NCBI RefSeq assembly: GCF_003833015.1
Contig: NZ_RJLQ01000006.1
Location: forward strand, 62,001 to 126,000
Direction: 5' to 3'
DNA: 64,000 nucleotides
DNA from: Clostridium sp. E02
Lineage (GTDB): Bacteria; Bacillota; Clostridia; Lachnospirales; Lachnospiraceae
Below the pieces are notes generated by a model. The model ran no database searches and was not told the origin of the DNA. It was given only the letters and a program-made list of their open reading frames with translations. This document shows positions 8,885 to 19,312 of the stretch, one piece after another. Within the stretch, counting starts at the first letter, position 1, and each line of letters opens with the position of its first letter. The position numbers and the translations under genes were made by a program.

Positions 8885-10039
8885 CTATCCTCTTTGATAC
8901 CGCCTAAGTACAGGCAATAGTTCTTTTAACATATCAATGCAGTAATCGATCTCTTCTCTGGTATTGTAGATTCCAAAACTGAAACGGAGTGTGGAATCTA
9001 GTAGTTCCGGTTTGATGCCAATCCCCCGTAGCGTTCCGCTAACCATAGGGTGTCTAGACGAGCAAGCAGAACCGGAAGATACATATACTCCTTTTTCCTC
9101 TAGCGCATGCAACAGAACTTCGCTGCGGGTTCCTGCAAAGCTGGCACTGACGATCTGAGGGGCAGAAAGATTTCCTTTCAGACTATTAATCGTCACGCCT
9201 TCCAACTCTGAAAGTCTGGTAATTAAATAATCTTTTAATTCAATCAATGCTTCTATCTTTGAGCTATGATCCTGATACATAATTTTTGCTGCAATCATAA
9301 GTCCCGCAATGCCAGGAACGTTCTCCGTACCGGAACGCATTCCTCTCTGCTGACCACCGCCGTAGATCAACGGTCTGATTTTAACCCGTTTGTCCACATA
9401 TAGGAAACCAACCCCTTTGGGTCCATGAATCTTATGAGCACTTACAGATAAAAGATCAATCCCTTGTCTTTTGGGACGTATGATAAATTTCCCATATGCT
9501 TGAATGGCGTCTACGTGGAGAAGTATTTCTTTATTTTTTTCTTTGATAATCTTAGCAATCTCCGCAATCGGTTCCACTGCTCCGATTTCGTTGTTTACAT
9601 ACATAGTGGAAACCAGTATGGTTTCCGAACAGATTGCCTCTTTTAATTCCTCTAAATCGACGTGACCAAGCTTATCAACGGATAGATAGGTAACCCGAAA
9701 ACCCTGTTCCTCCAAAAATGTAAGGGTATTATATACAGAAGGATGTTCGATTCCAGTACTGATGATATGATTGCCTGCTCTTTTGTTTGCCATAGCCGTC
9801 TCAATTAAAGCCATATTATTGGATTCCGAACCACCAGATGTAAAAATAATCTCTTTGGGTTCCACCTTTAAGGTTCCTGCGATTACCTCTGCGGCTTCTT
9901 TGATATATCGTTCAGCAATCAGCCCTTTTTTATGTTTGGCAGATGGGTTTCCATAATCTTCCATCATCGTTTTAATTACAATGTCTTTTACAGGCTCCAA
10001 CACTTTAGTCGTTGCCGAGTTGTCAAAATAAGCTTCCAT
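8885..10039 (-). CDS. Cysteine desulfurase (NifS/IscS family), partner of ThiI
   Basis: A 384-aa PLP enzyme releasing sulfur from L-cysteine. The PLP lysine is Lys203 in SAHKIHGPKG, and the persulfide-forming cysteine is Cys326 in SSGSACSSRH. There is no IscU or scaffold gene nearby. Pairing with thiI in the same operon suggests it is the dedicated sulfur donor for tRNA 4-thiouridine (NifZ-type role) rather than general iron-sulfur assembly. Confidence 0.9.
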   Translation of the reverse strand: MEAYFDNSATTKVLEPVKDIVIKTMMEDYGNPSAKHKKGLIAERYIKEAAEVIAGTLKVEPKEIIFTSGGSESNNMALIETAMANKRAGNHIISTGIEHPSVYNTLTFLEEQGFRVTYLSVDKLGHVDLEELKEAICSETILVSTMYVNNEIGAVEPIAEIAKIIKEKNKEILLHVDAIQAYGKFIIRPKRQGIDLLSVSAHKIHGPKGVGFLYVDKRVKIRPLIYGGGQQRGMRSGTENVPGIAGLMIAAKIMYQDHSSKIEALIELKDYLITRLSELEGVTINSLKGNLSAPQIVSASFAGTRSEVLLHALEEKGVYVSSGSACSSRHPMVSGTLRGIGIKPELLDSTLRFSFGIYNTREEIDYCIDMLKELLPVLRRYQRG

Positions 10040-10052
10040 CTAAATCCTCTCT

Positions 10053-10793
10053 TTAAACGCTTTCTAACTGGAATGCAAGAACGGATAAGATAGCCATACC
10101 AGCTGTTTCTGTTCGTAAAATCCGCTTCCCCAGTGTAATTTCTTTCACGCCATTATCCTGTGCAAATAAAACTTCAGAATCCTCGAATCCACCTTCTGGT
10201 CCTATAAAAATCCCAACACGCATACCTGGTTTTATGTGAGAGAGGACCTCTTTTGTCTCAACCATGCCCTTTGCATGTTCAAAGGGTATCAAAACCATGT
10301 CTAGTTCTTTGGAGTAGGCAATGGCTTCCCGAAAGGAAAGAACTGCATTCACATTCGGTATCATAATACGACCAGACTGCTTGGCTGCACTTTCCGAAAC
10401 TGCCTGCCATCGTCTTCGCTTTGATTCTTCCTTTTTTTTGTCTAATTTTACAACCGTGCGTTTTGTCTCTACGGGTATAACTTCATACACCCCCAGCTCA
10501 ACTGCTTTCTGTATGATAAGCTCCATCTTATCACTTTTAGGTAATCCCTGAAAGAGGATAAGTCTGGCAGGGAGTTCTGTACTCTCTTCCTTCACAGACA
10601 GGATCTGAGTTATAACCTCATTGGAAGAGACGCTTATTATCTTACAGTAATAGTCTTTATCCACTCCATTACTGATTAAAACAGTCTCTCCCGCTCCCAT
10701 ACGCAGTACATTTTTTATATGATTCACGTCCGTCCCAGTAATCGTTATCTGCTCTTTTGAAATCTGATCCTGTTGAACAAAAAAATGATACAT
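10053..10793 (-). CDS. rsmE: 16S rRNA (uracil-1498-N3) methyltransferase RsmE
   Basis: A 246-aa SPOUT-class methyltransferase modifying U1498 of 16S rRNA. An N-terminal PUA-like domain (TGTDVNHIKNVLRM) is followed by the trefoil-knot SAM site (FIGPEGGFEDSE and LGKRILRTETA). It lies 14 bases before the cysteine desulfurase gene and 13 bases after prmA, in the conserved prmA-rsmE order. Confidence 0.92.
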   Translation of the reverse strand: MYHFFVQQDQISKEQITITGTDVNHIKNVLRMGAGETVLISNGVDKDYYCKIISVSSNEVITQILSVKEESTELPARLILFQGLPKSDKMELIIQKAVELGVYEVIPVETKRTVVKLDKKKEESKRRRWQAVSESAAKQSGRIMIPNVNAVLSFREAIAYSKELDMVLIPFEHAKGMVETKEVLSHIKPGMRVGIFIGPEGGFEDSEVLFAQDNGVKEITLGKRILRTETAGMAILSVLAFQLESV

Positions 10794-10806
10794 TCTCTGC
10801 CTCTTC

Positions 10807-11763
10807 CTATTTTTTTCTAACAGTAACGGAAACCCATTCTCCCTGGTGCGTAATCTCTACCAGTTCGAATGCTTCATTCTCAGCAAACGCTTTCCTTACT
10901 GCCTCTTCTTTCATATTAATAATACCAGAAGTGATAAAAATACCGCCTTTTTTTAGATGCGCAGGAATTTCTTTTTGAAGCAGTATGATAATGTCTGCCA
11001 GTATATTGGCAACCACCACATCATATTGTTCAAAACCTGCCGCTTCCTTCACTGTTTTGTCATCAATAATATTTCCCTGTAATATGGTAAATTGATGGGC
11101 GGGAATATCATTGGCCATCATATTCTCTCTGACCGCTGTAAGGGCATTCTCATCTAGATCGGTTCCGAATGCGTTAGACGCGCCTAATTTTAGTGCTGTA
11201 ATTCCAAGAATCCCGCTTCCAGTTCCTACATCTAACAGTTTCGTGTCAGAAGTTACGTATTTTTTCAACTGGCGAATGCATAACTGGGTGGTCTCATGCT
11301 GTCCGGTACCAAATGCCGTTCCTGGATCAATTTCAATTAACAGCTTGTCCTTGTGTTCGTCCGGAACTTCTTCCCAGGTAGGCTTTATCAAGATATCATC
11401 GACAGTAAATGGCTTAAAATATTGCTTCCAGTTATTAATCCAGTCTTTGTCTTCTGTTTCTCCTGATACGAGGGTACAATCACCAAGATCTGTAAACATA
11501 GACAATTCTTCCAGTCCTTCCTTTACCCGTCTTAGCATTTCATCAATATCAGAATCCGGTTGTAAATAAAAGCTGACTTTTGCTATCCCTTCATCTGGAG
11601 GAAGTTCTGGTAAAATATCGATAAACATCCCTTTGGTTTCTGCTTCCGTTAGCGGAATGTTGTCTTCAATCTCGATTCCCTCAATTCCAATTTCATCAAA
11701 CATGCTGCTGATAAGGTCCACAGCTTCCGTGTTCGTCGTAAGTGTAAATTTTTTCCATTTCAT
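10807..11763 (-). CDS. prmA: Ribosomal protein L11 methyltransferase PrmA
   Basis: A 318-aa SAM-dependent enzyme trimethylating ribosomal protein L11. The N-terminal substrate-recognition domain begins MKWKKFTLTT. The catalytic domain has GTAFGTGQHETT, the SAM motif LLDVGTGSGILGI and the DVVANILA motif typical of PrmA. It is followed by rsmE, as in most Firmicutes. Confidence 0.93.
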   Translation of the reverse strand: MKWKKFTLTTNTEAVDLISSMFDEIGIEGIEIEDNIPLTEAETKGMFIDILPELPPDEGIAKVSFYLQPDSDIDEMLRRVKEGLEELSMFTDLGDCTLVSGETEDKDWINNWKQYFKPFTVDDILIKPTWEEVPDEHKDKLLIEIDPGTAFGTGQHETTQLCIRQLKKYVTSDTKLLDVGTGSGILGITALKLGASNAFGTDLDENALTAVRENMMANDIPAHQFTILQGNIIDDKTVKEAAGFEQYDVVVANILADIIILLQKEIPAHLKKGGIFITSGIINMKEEAVRKAFAENEAFELVEITHQGEWVSVTVRKK

Positions 11764-11772
11764 AATACATTC

Positions 11773-12519
11773 CTACCCTTTTATAATTTTTACAAATAAG
11801 CAGACCAGCACCACTAAAATCACTGGACGCACAATTTTCATACCGTTTTTCACGACGAGTCCTGATCCAATATAATGACCGGCAATGCAAAAGACTCCTG
11901 CGGCAATCCCCAGTGGAATCATAACCTTTCCATTGATCAAAAATGTAACAAGTGCTGCAATATTCGATGATAAGTTAATAACTTTGGTTGTTCCGGAAGC
12001 ACTCCTTACATCCATCTTTGCCAATCCTGTTAACAATAGAAGTAGAAAGGTTCCAGTCCCCGGACCATAAAAACCATCGTAACCTCCTATTACAAGTGCT
12101 GCCCCCATACTGACTGCAAACATCTTTTTTTCTGATCGTATTTCTGCCTTTACCGGTTCATTCCTATCCTTTTTCTTTAACGTATAAAAAGCAACGATGG
12201 GAAGTATAACAAGTAACATTCCTTTTAAAATCTTTTCACTTGCAAGCAAGGACAAATGGGCTCCAATCACGGAACCGATCACCGCGCACAAAGCAGCAAA
12301 AAGGGAAAGTTTTATTTTAATGTAACCGTTTTTTGCAAATCGAGCCGTAGAAACAACCGTTCCCATGGCAGATCCCAATTTGTTGGTTCCAATTGCCAGA
12401 TGAGGCGGAATTCCCGCTGCCAGATAGGCTGGAAGTGATATCAATCCTCCGCCTCCGGCTATAGAGTCTATGAGGCCTGCCAGAAAAACCAGCGGACATA
12501 CGATTAAATACTGGTACAT
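11773..12519 (-). CDS. TauE/SafE family (TSUP) membrane permease
   Basis: A 248-aa polytopic membrane protein with about seven hydrophobic segments and the family's N-terminal glycine-rich motif (IAGGGGLISLPAYL). TSUP proteins carry sulfur-containing or organic anions such as sulfite, sulfoacetate or taurine; the substrate cannot be told from sequence. It is the first gene of the run leading into prmA (9-base gap), an insertion relative to the usual dnaJ-prmA junction. Sulfur transport would fit the thiI/desulfurase genes downstream, but that is only a guess. Confidence 0.85.
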   Translation of the reverse strand: MYQYLIVCPLVFLAGLIDSIAGGGGLISLPAYLAAGIPPHLAIGTNKLGSAMGTVVSTARFAKNGYIKIKLSLFAALCAVIGSVIGAHLSLLASEKILKGMLLVILPIVAFYTLKKKDRNEPVKAEIRSEKKMFAVSMGAALVIGGYDGFYGPGTGTFLLLLLTGLAKMDVRSASGTTKVINLSSNIAALVTFLINGKVMIPLGIAAGVFCIAGHYIGSGLVVKNGMKIVRPVILVVLVCLFVKIIKG

Positions 12520-12562
12520 ACGTTGTTTCCTTTCTTATGAACGTCTTCCTAAATCTCAAGAT

Positions 12563-12591
12563 ATCATAACATACAATGAATATCGTTGCAA
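12563..12591 (-). promoter_or_regulatory. Sigma-A-type promoter for the TauE/SafE-prmA-rsmE run
   Basis: On the minus strand TTGCAA (12591-12586), a 17-base spacer and TATGAT (12568-12563) lie 44 bases upstream of the permease start. Confidence 0.7.
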
Positions 12592-12927
12592 GCGCAGAAC
12601 AGACCAGAAATCAGGAGATAAAAGAGCCAAAATATTTTATTTAATTTTTTTTTAAAAAGATGCAATAAAAACGAATGATGACGCATTAACTATATGAACG
12701 GATGAAAACGACTTTTGTTCCGTGCCAAAAATAAGGGCAAAAAAATATCAAGTAAACGAAATTCCTTGATGCATTACACCCCATCACACCCGCCTGAGTT
12801 TTTGGTTCCGGAGCAGAATTTATTTTCACAAAATTAACAGGCAACAAAGAACAGGAAACACATTGGATAAAGGATCTAAACCATCCTCCAATGTGTTTCC
12901 TGTTTTTTCTGTACCAATTAAATGTAT
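12592..12927. other. Non-coding gap between the permease and the wall-binding protein
   Basis: AT-rich sequence without a supported gene. Apart from the permease promoter at its left edge and the strong hairpin at 12850-12908, nothing was recognised; a long T/A run sits at about 12635-12660. Confidence 0.5.
12850..12908. terminator. Long perfect hairpin, probable terminator of the wall-binding gene
   Basis: An 18-bp perfect inverted repeat (AACAGGAAACACATTGGA and its complement) with a 19-base loop lies 19 bases beyond the stop of the minus-strand gene. The better T run is on the plus strand (six T), so it may act in both directions. Confidence 0.65.
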
Positions 12928-13476
12928 TTATTTTAATAATAAGGCTCCGTCTGCCCCTACCTGATACCCATCAGGCGTCACGGTATTGACTAAAAGCTTA
13001 CCCATAGACCCGTCAGACATGGTGTTAAAGTAATACGCTTTTCCATTAATGATCTGCCAGCCGATTCTCATGGCACCAAGTGTCCCATCATCTACTGGAT
13101 TCAAATAAAATTGAGATCCGTTTTGACCTGTATACCAACCAGTTATCAAATGACCTCCAGAATCAAACCGATACCACCTGCCATCGAAATTCTTCCAGGT
13201 GTTATTAGGCCACATCCCATCGCTGTACTGAAACCACCATCCGGCAGGGCTGTAACGCCACCCTCTCTGATAATATGGTTCGTCATCGTCAAAGTCATCA
13301 TCTTCCCAGCAATCGACACTTCCATCAACAGATTCAACTTGTTTCGTTCCGGAGCCGTTCCAGCCCGGGAAATCCCGGACCGTCTGCCCGTTGTCAGCCA
13401 AAACATTGGTAGAGAACATTCCCGCGATCCAAAGGATCGATGTGATCATTAATAGTTTTTTCTTAAATCTTCCCAT
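12928..13476 (-). CDS. Secreted cell-wall/choline-binding-repeat protein
   Basis: A 182-aa exported protein. The signal peptide covers residues 1-27 (basic start, hydrophobic core, ending NVLADNG). A short acidic linker with DDDFDDDEPYY precedes aromatic, glycine-rich repeats of the CW_binding/glucan-binding type (SPAGWWFQYSDGMW, DGRWYRFDSGGHLITGWY, NGKAYYFN). No catalytic domain is present, so it is likely a wall-attached structural or adhesive protein. It begins 36 bases after dnaJ on the same strand and may receive read-through from the heat-shock operon. The tailocin amidase carries related repeats. Confidence 0.78.
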   Translation of the reverse strand: MGRFKKKLLMITSILWIAGMFSTNVLADNGQTVRDFPGWNGSGTKQVESVDGSVDCWEDDDFDDDEPYYQRGWRYSPAGWWFQYSDGMWPNNTWKNFDGRWYRFDSGGHLITGWYTGQNGSQFYLNPVDDGTLGAMRIGWQIINGKAYYFNTMSDGSMGKLLVNTVTPDGYQVGADGALLLK

Positions 13477-13512
13477 GCCTTCCCTCTCTTTTAAATCAGT
13501 ATCTACGGGTTG

Positions 13513-14640
13513 CTATTTAAAAAGCCCTTTCTTTTTATGTTTTTCCTGCTCCACACCATTCATCACCTCATCAAAGTGATTTAATGCTTCTTTTTGAGCT
13601 TCTGTTAGTCGCTCTGGCACTTGAACAACCAGAGTGACAAAATGATCGCCACGGATGGCGCGGCTACGTAAGGATGGAACTCCTTTCCCCTTTAACCGAA
13701 CTTTTGTATCGGTCTGAGTCCCGGATTTTACTTCATATTCTACTTCACCATCAACCGTCTTGATGCGTATAGTACCTCCAAGTGCCGCTTTGGCAAATGA
13801 AATCGGTACAGTAGAAAAGATGCTGGTATCCTGGCGTTTAAAAATTGGATGATTGGATACCACTGCTTCCACCAATAAATCTCCTCTTTCTCCGCCATTG
13901 GTTCCTGGTTCCCCAGCTCCAGCAAGACGAACAGACTGTCCGTTGTCAATTCCAGCCGGAATGGTGATTTTAAATTTCTTTCTTCTTGTCTTATATCCGG
14001 TTCCATAACAATCCGAACATTTTTCCTTTACAATTTTGCCAGTCCCATCGCAGTCTGGACAGGTTTGTACATTCTGTACCTGACCAAAGAAAGACTGCTG
14101 GGTGTACATAATCTTACCTTTTCCATTGCATTTTGGACAAGTAACAGGGGAAGTACCTGCTTTCGCACCGCTTCCATGACAAGATTTACACTCTTCTTTA
14201 AAATTAATCTCAAGTTCTCTTTCGCAGCCAAAAATCGCTTCTTCAAAGGTGATTCTAACGCTGGTTCTTAAATTGGCACCTCTTGACGGGCCATTATACT
14301 GGGCACTTCTTCTTCCACCTCCAAAGATATCTCCAAAGATATCTCCGAAAATATCACCCATATCTGCTCCGTTAAAGTCGAATCCATCAAATCCACCAGC
14401 TCCACCACTTCCATCAAAAGCCGCGGAACCAAACTGGTCATACTGACGTCTCTTATCAGGATCACTTAGAACGCTGTAGGCCTCAGATGCTTGCTTAAAT
14501 TTCTCGGCAGCCGTAGCATCTCCCTGGTTCGTATCCGGATGGTATTTTTTTGCTAATAACCTGTAAGCCTTTTTTATCGCTGCATCATCTGCATCTTTTG
14601 AAATGCCCAGGATTTCATAATAATCTTTTTTTTCTGCCAT
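13513..14640 (-). CDS. dnaJ: Chaperone protein DnaJ
   Basis: A 375-aa Hsp40 co-chaperone stimulating DnaK ATPase. It has the J domain with HPD in [10 protein letters not shown], a Gly/Phe-rich linker (FGGGRRS region), four CxxCxGxG zinc motifs ([32 protein letters not shown]) and a C-terminal substrate domain. The start is set at [12 protein letters not shown], the canonical N-terminus; the frame extends six codons further upstream. It is the last gene of hrcA-grpE-dnaK-dnaJ. Confidence 0.95.
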   Translation of the reverse strand: MAEKKDYYEILGISKDADDAAIKKAYRLLAKKYHPDTNQGDATAAEKFKQASEAYSVLSDPDKRRQYDQFGSAAFDGSGGAGGFDGFDFNGADMGDIFGDIFGDIFGGGRRSAQYNGPSRGANLRTSVRITFEEAIFGCERELEINFKEECKSCHGSGAKAGTSPVTCPKCNGKGKIMYTQQSFFGQVQNVQTCPDCDGTGKIVKEKCSDCYGTGYKTRRKKFKITIPAGIDNGQSVRLAGAGEPGTNGGERGDLLVEAVVSNHPIFKRQDTSIFSTVPISFAKAALGGTIRIKTVDGEVEYEVKSGTQTDTKVRLKGKGVPSLRSRAIRGDHFVTLVVQVPERLTEAQKEALNHFDEVMNGVEQEKHKKKGLFK

Positions 14641-14689
14641 CTTAGGTCTACCTTTCATAAACTAAAAAAGTGGGGAAGGTTCGGACAAC

Positions 14690-14757
14690 GCAGGCAAGAA
14701 TCCACATTTCAATTCATGCCTGCGGAAAAAGTGCTGTATCCCTACAACACTTTTTCC
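14690..14757 (-). promoter_or_regulatory. Two abutting hairpins between dnaK and dnaJ
   Basis: The stem GCAGGCA/TGCCTGC spans 14690-14723, and a longer stem GGAAAAAGTG/CACTTTTTCC with further inner pairing spans 14724-14757. They fill most of the dnaK-dnaJ gap. Neither is followed by a convincing T run, so partial termination or an RNA processing site that lowers dnaJ expression is more likely than full termination. Confidence 0.6.
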
Positions 14758-14783
14758 AAAGCCCTGATAACCGACCATATGAT

Positions 14784-16670
<1,887 letters not shown>

Positions 16671-16718
16671 CTATTAATGAAACAAATATTGTTTGTTTTC
16701 TGCTTATTTATATAATTA

Positions 16719-17366
16719 CTAATTAGCTACCTGAACCATGGAATGTCTTACCACAGTGTCACGGTAGGTATAACCTTTTAATAATTCTTGTGCAACCACA
16801 TTCTCACCCAGTGACTCATCCTCTACATGCATAACTGCATTATGGTAATTGGGATCAAATGGTTTTCCCACTGCTTCAATTGGCTTCACACCAGCTTCTT
16901 CTAATGTGGTTAAAAATTGTTTGTAGATTTTTTCCATTCCATCCGCAAAAGGAGAATCTTTTTCTTCTTCTGGAACCGCTGCCAGACCTCGTTCAAAGTT
17001 ATCTACAACCGGAAGAATCCGTTCTACGATATCCTTGGCTCCGATCTCATACATGCCGGATTTTTCTTTTTCCGTCCTTTTTCTAAAGTTATCGAATTCA
17101 GCCATATTTCTCTGTAAACGGTCTGTTAATTCTTCGATCTTCTCATCTTTTGGATCTTTCTTCTTTTTTCCAAAGAACCCTTTTTTTTCAGATTCCTTGT
17201 TGGAATCTTTCTGACTCTCTTGATCTTTGTCTTCTACTGGATTCGATTCATCTTTTGCCTCATCCGAAACGGCTTTCTCTATATTAATCTCATCCGAAAC
17301 GGTTTTCTCTGTATCAACCGTCTCGTCTACCAGTTTCTCGTCTGTTTTCAAGTCTTCCATGCTCAA
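16719..17366 (-). CDS. grpE: Nucleotide exchange factor GrpE
   Basis: A cytoplasmic nucleotide exchange factor for DnaK. A long acidic, low-complexity N-terminus with two near-identical 'ETV/KAVSDE' stretches precedes a coiled coil (EELTDRLQRNMAEFDNFRKR). The C-terminal beta domain contains GKPFDPNYHNAVMHVED, the GrpE signature. The start is uncertain: GTG 17381 overlaps the hrcA stop, TTG 17366 has AAGGGA six bases upstream (chosen), and ATG 17360 follows. Confidence 0.93.
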   Translation of the reverse strand: MSMEDLKTDEKLVDETVDTEKTVSDEINIEKAVSDEAKDESNPVEDKDQESQKDSNKESEKKGFFGKKKKDPKDEKIEELTDRLQRNMAEFDNFRKRTEKEKSGMYEIGAKDIVERILPVVDNFERGLAAVPEEEKDSPFADGMEKIYKQFLTTLEEAGVKPIEAVGKPFDPNYHNAVMHVEDESLGENVVAQELLKGYTYRDTVVRHSMVQVAN

Positions 17367-17377
17367 TGTTCTTCCCT

Positions 17378-18427
17378 TCACCTTTCATCTTTTTTTAAAA
17401 TGGTATCCAGCTGGGTCATTAAATTCCGCAGTGTGTTTAATACCTTTTCATAATCCATTCGTTTGGGTCCTATGATACCAATGGTTCCCCGCAGTCCTTC
17501 GCCAAGTTCATAGTTGGCAGTAACCACGCTGCAATCCCGCATGGACTGGACAGGTGATTCATCTCCGATATATACCTGAATCATGGAACCGTTCTCCGCG
17601 TCGTTAACATTATCCACAAGTCCCTGTAAGAGTTCCTTTTGTTCCAATGTATCAATCAATTGGCTTGCTTTTTCACCAACGCTTAATTCCGGATATTTGA
17701 ATATATTGGTGGCACCGCTGGTGTAAATCTGAAGATCATCATCATCGGCTCTTATGGCTGCTGCCACCTCGGTAAGGACCCGGTCTACCACATCACTGTG
17801 AATACCTGCCTGATCTTTGAGCCTGCTAATCACTTCAAGATTGATTTCTTCTATCGACAATCCATTCAAAGCATTGTTAAGAAGAATATTAAGGTTTAAA
17901 AGTCCATCGTCTTTTAGTTCTGTGTGGATTGGAATCATGGTATTCTTTATAATGTTCCCTTCTACCACAATCACTACAAGAAGTTTTTCTTCGTCCACCT
18001 TTGATAACTGAATAAACTTTAGCTTATTACGGTGATACTGAGGTGCGCTGATCATAGCCGCATAATTGGTGTTTTGAGCAAGAACCTTTGCCATCTGCTT
18101 TAACAACAGTTCGACTCGATCCACTCTCTTTAACATCATATCCTTAATCTCAGTAACTTCCTCTTCCTTTTCCTGCATGATCTGATCCACGTAGAAACGA
18201 TATCCTCTGTCAGATGGAATCCTTCCGGCTGATGTATGAGGTTGTACGATATACCCCAGTTCTTCCAGATCAGACATCTCATTCCGGATAGTGGCGGAGC
18301 TTAAATGCAGATCAGTATATTTGGATATGGTGCGGGAACCAACCGGTTCACCCGTTTCCAGATAAGTTTTGATAATAGCCTTAAGTATCGTTACTTTTCG
18401 CTCATCTAATTGATCCTTATCATCCAA
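17378..18427 (-). CDS. hrcA: Heat-inducible transcription repressor HrcA
   Basis: A 349-aa repressor that binds CIRCE and is stabilised by GroE. The N-terminal winged helix has GSRTISKYTDLHLSSATIRN, followed by LEELGYIVQPHTSAGRIPSD, the hallmark HrcA segment. It uses a TTG start preceded by AAAGGGG. The CIRCE lies 27 bases upstream, so the operon is autoregulated. Confidence 0.95.
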   Translation of the reverse strand: MDDKDQLDERKVTILKAIIKTYLETGEPVGSRTISKYTDLHLSSATIRNEMSDLEELGYIVQPHTSAGRIPSDRGYRFYVDQIMQEKEEEVTEIKDMMLKRVDRVELLLKQMAKVLAQNTNYAAMISAPQYHRNKLKFIQLSKVDEEKLLVVIVVEGNIIKNTMIPIHTELKDDGLLNLNILLNNALNGLSIEEINLEVISRLKDQAGIHSDVVDRVLTEVAAAIRADDDDLQIYTSGATNIFKYPELSVGEKASQLIDTLEQKELLQGLVDNVNDAENGSMIQVYIGDESPVQSMRDCSVVTANYELGEGLRGTIGIIGPKRMDYEKVLNTLRNLMTQLDTILKKDER

Positions 18428-18454
18428 ATTACCACGCCCCTTTCTGACTCTTTG

Positions 18455-18481
18455 TTAGCACTCAACGTTCAGGAGTGCTAA
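18455..18481 (-). promoter_or_regulatory. CIRCE operator of the hrcA-grpE-dnaK-dnaJ operon
   Basis: TTAGCACTC, nine bases, GAGTGCTAA: a perfect match to the CIRCE consensus, between the operon promoter and hrcA. Confidence 0.97.
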
Positions 18482-18495
18482 CATCTTCATTTCAT

Positions 18496-18524
18496 AATAT
18501 ATTCTTTTTTTCTACATTTGTCAA
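18496..18524 (-). promoter_or_regulatory. Sigma-A promoter of the heat-shock operon
   Basis: On the minus strand TTGACA (18524-18519), 17 bases, TATATT (18501-18496), with CIRCE at or just after the expected start site. Confidence 0.88.
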
Positions 18525-18621
18525 TAGATTCGTGAAATTTTTTAAATTGAAATGAAATAAGTTACATGTCCATTTTTTGCTTTTTTCTATCAAATATTAC
18601 AAAGCCATTGACAATTTTTGC

Positions 18622-18649
18622 TTGACTTTTAACACTTTTGTAATATAAT
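18622..18649 (+). promoter_or_regulatory. Sigma-A promoter of the first 3D-domain gene
   Basis: TTGACT (18622-18627), 16 bases, TATAAT (18644-18649), about 41 bases upstream of the chosen start. Confidence 0.8.
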
Positions 18650-18690
18650 GGTAAATGACACACCAAAACAACACGATTGCGAGGTATATC

Positions 18691-19260
18691 ATGAAACAAA
18701 TTTCAGGACGAAAGCATATTACTGGATTCCTGACGCTCTTTTGTATTCTGCTTTTATCTACGAATGCAATGGCGGCCGAATCTACAGGAAGCAACCAGAA
18801 TGCAGACAGCATGCAGACTGAAAGCGTCGGAACGAAGAACAATACAATAAATCATACAGAGAACGTTGCTACAGCAAGTGACGCGATGAAAGTTACAGAT
18901 GAAATTGGACCAGGTATTGAAAAGAAAGAACCTCCCGCACCGAAGGAGACAGGACCTGTATACAACCAAGGTCAATCACTGGGATTATTTACAGCGACTG
19001 CTTATTGCCCCAATGGACGATCTGGAAGACAGTCCCGTACCTATTCTGGTACCATACCAAAACCAATGCATACTCTTTCAGCTGATATCAGTATTCTTCC
19101 TCTTGGATCAAAAGTCATGATTGATGGCATCGTTTATACGGTGGAAGACATAGGAAGTAGTGTAAAAGGGAACAAAATCGATATTTTCTTTGGAAGCCGG
19201 TCAGAGGCTCTTGCGTTTGGAAGACAGACAAAAGAACTGTTTGCGGTCGTAGAAGAATAA
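18691..19260 (+). CDS. Secreted 3D-domain protein (predicted wall-acting enzyme)
   Basis: A 189-aa exported protein. The signal peptide ends at TNAMAA and is followed by a low-complexity linker. A C-terminal 3D domain (about residues 100-188) has its three aspartates visible in SADISILPLGS, TVEDIGS and KIDIFF. The domain is found in MltA-like lytic transglycosylases and Bacillus YocH-type wall proteins, so peptidoglycan cleavage is likely. I chose the ATG at 18691 (GAGGT upstream, start of the signal peptide) over an in-frame ATG at 18655. It is monocistronic on the plus strand, inside a block otherwise transcribed leftward. Confidence 0.8.
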   Translation: MKQISGRKHITGFLTLFCILLLSTNAMAAESTGSNQNADSMQTESVGTKNNTINHTENVATASDAMKVTDEIGPGIEKKEPPAPKETGPVYNQGQSLGLFTATAYCPNGRSGRQSRTYSGTIPKPMHTLSADISILPLGSKVMIDGIVYTVEDIGSSVKGNKIDIFFGSRSEALAFGRQTKELFAVVEE

Positions 19261-19271
19261 TATTTCCATAT

Positions 19272-19312
19272 AAGCTGCAGGAAAACGAATTCGTTTTCCT
19301 GCAGCTTTTTTT
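19272..19312 (+). terminator. Intrinsic terminator of the first 3D-domain gene
   Basis: An exact 36-base palindrome (18-bp arms beginning AAGCTGCAGG) runs into seven T. The left end of the IS200 element begins in this T run. Confidence 0.93.
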
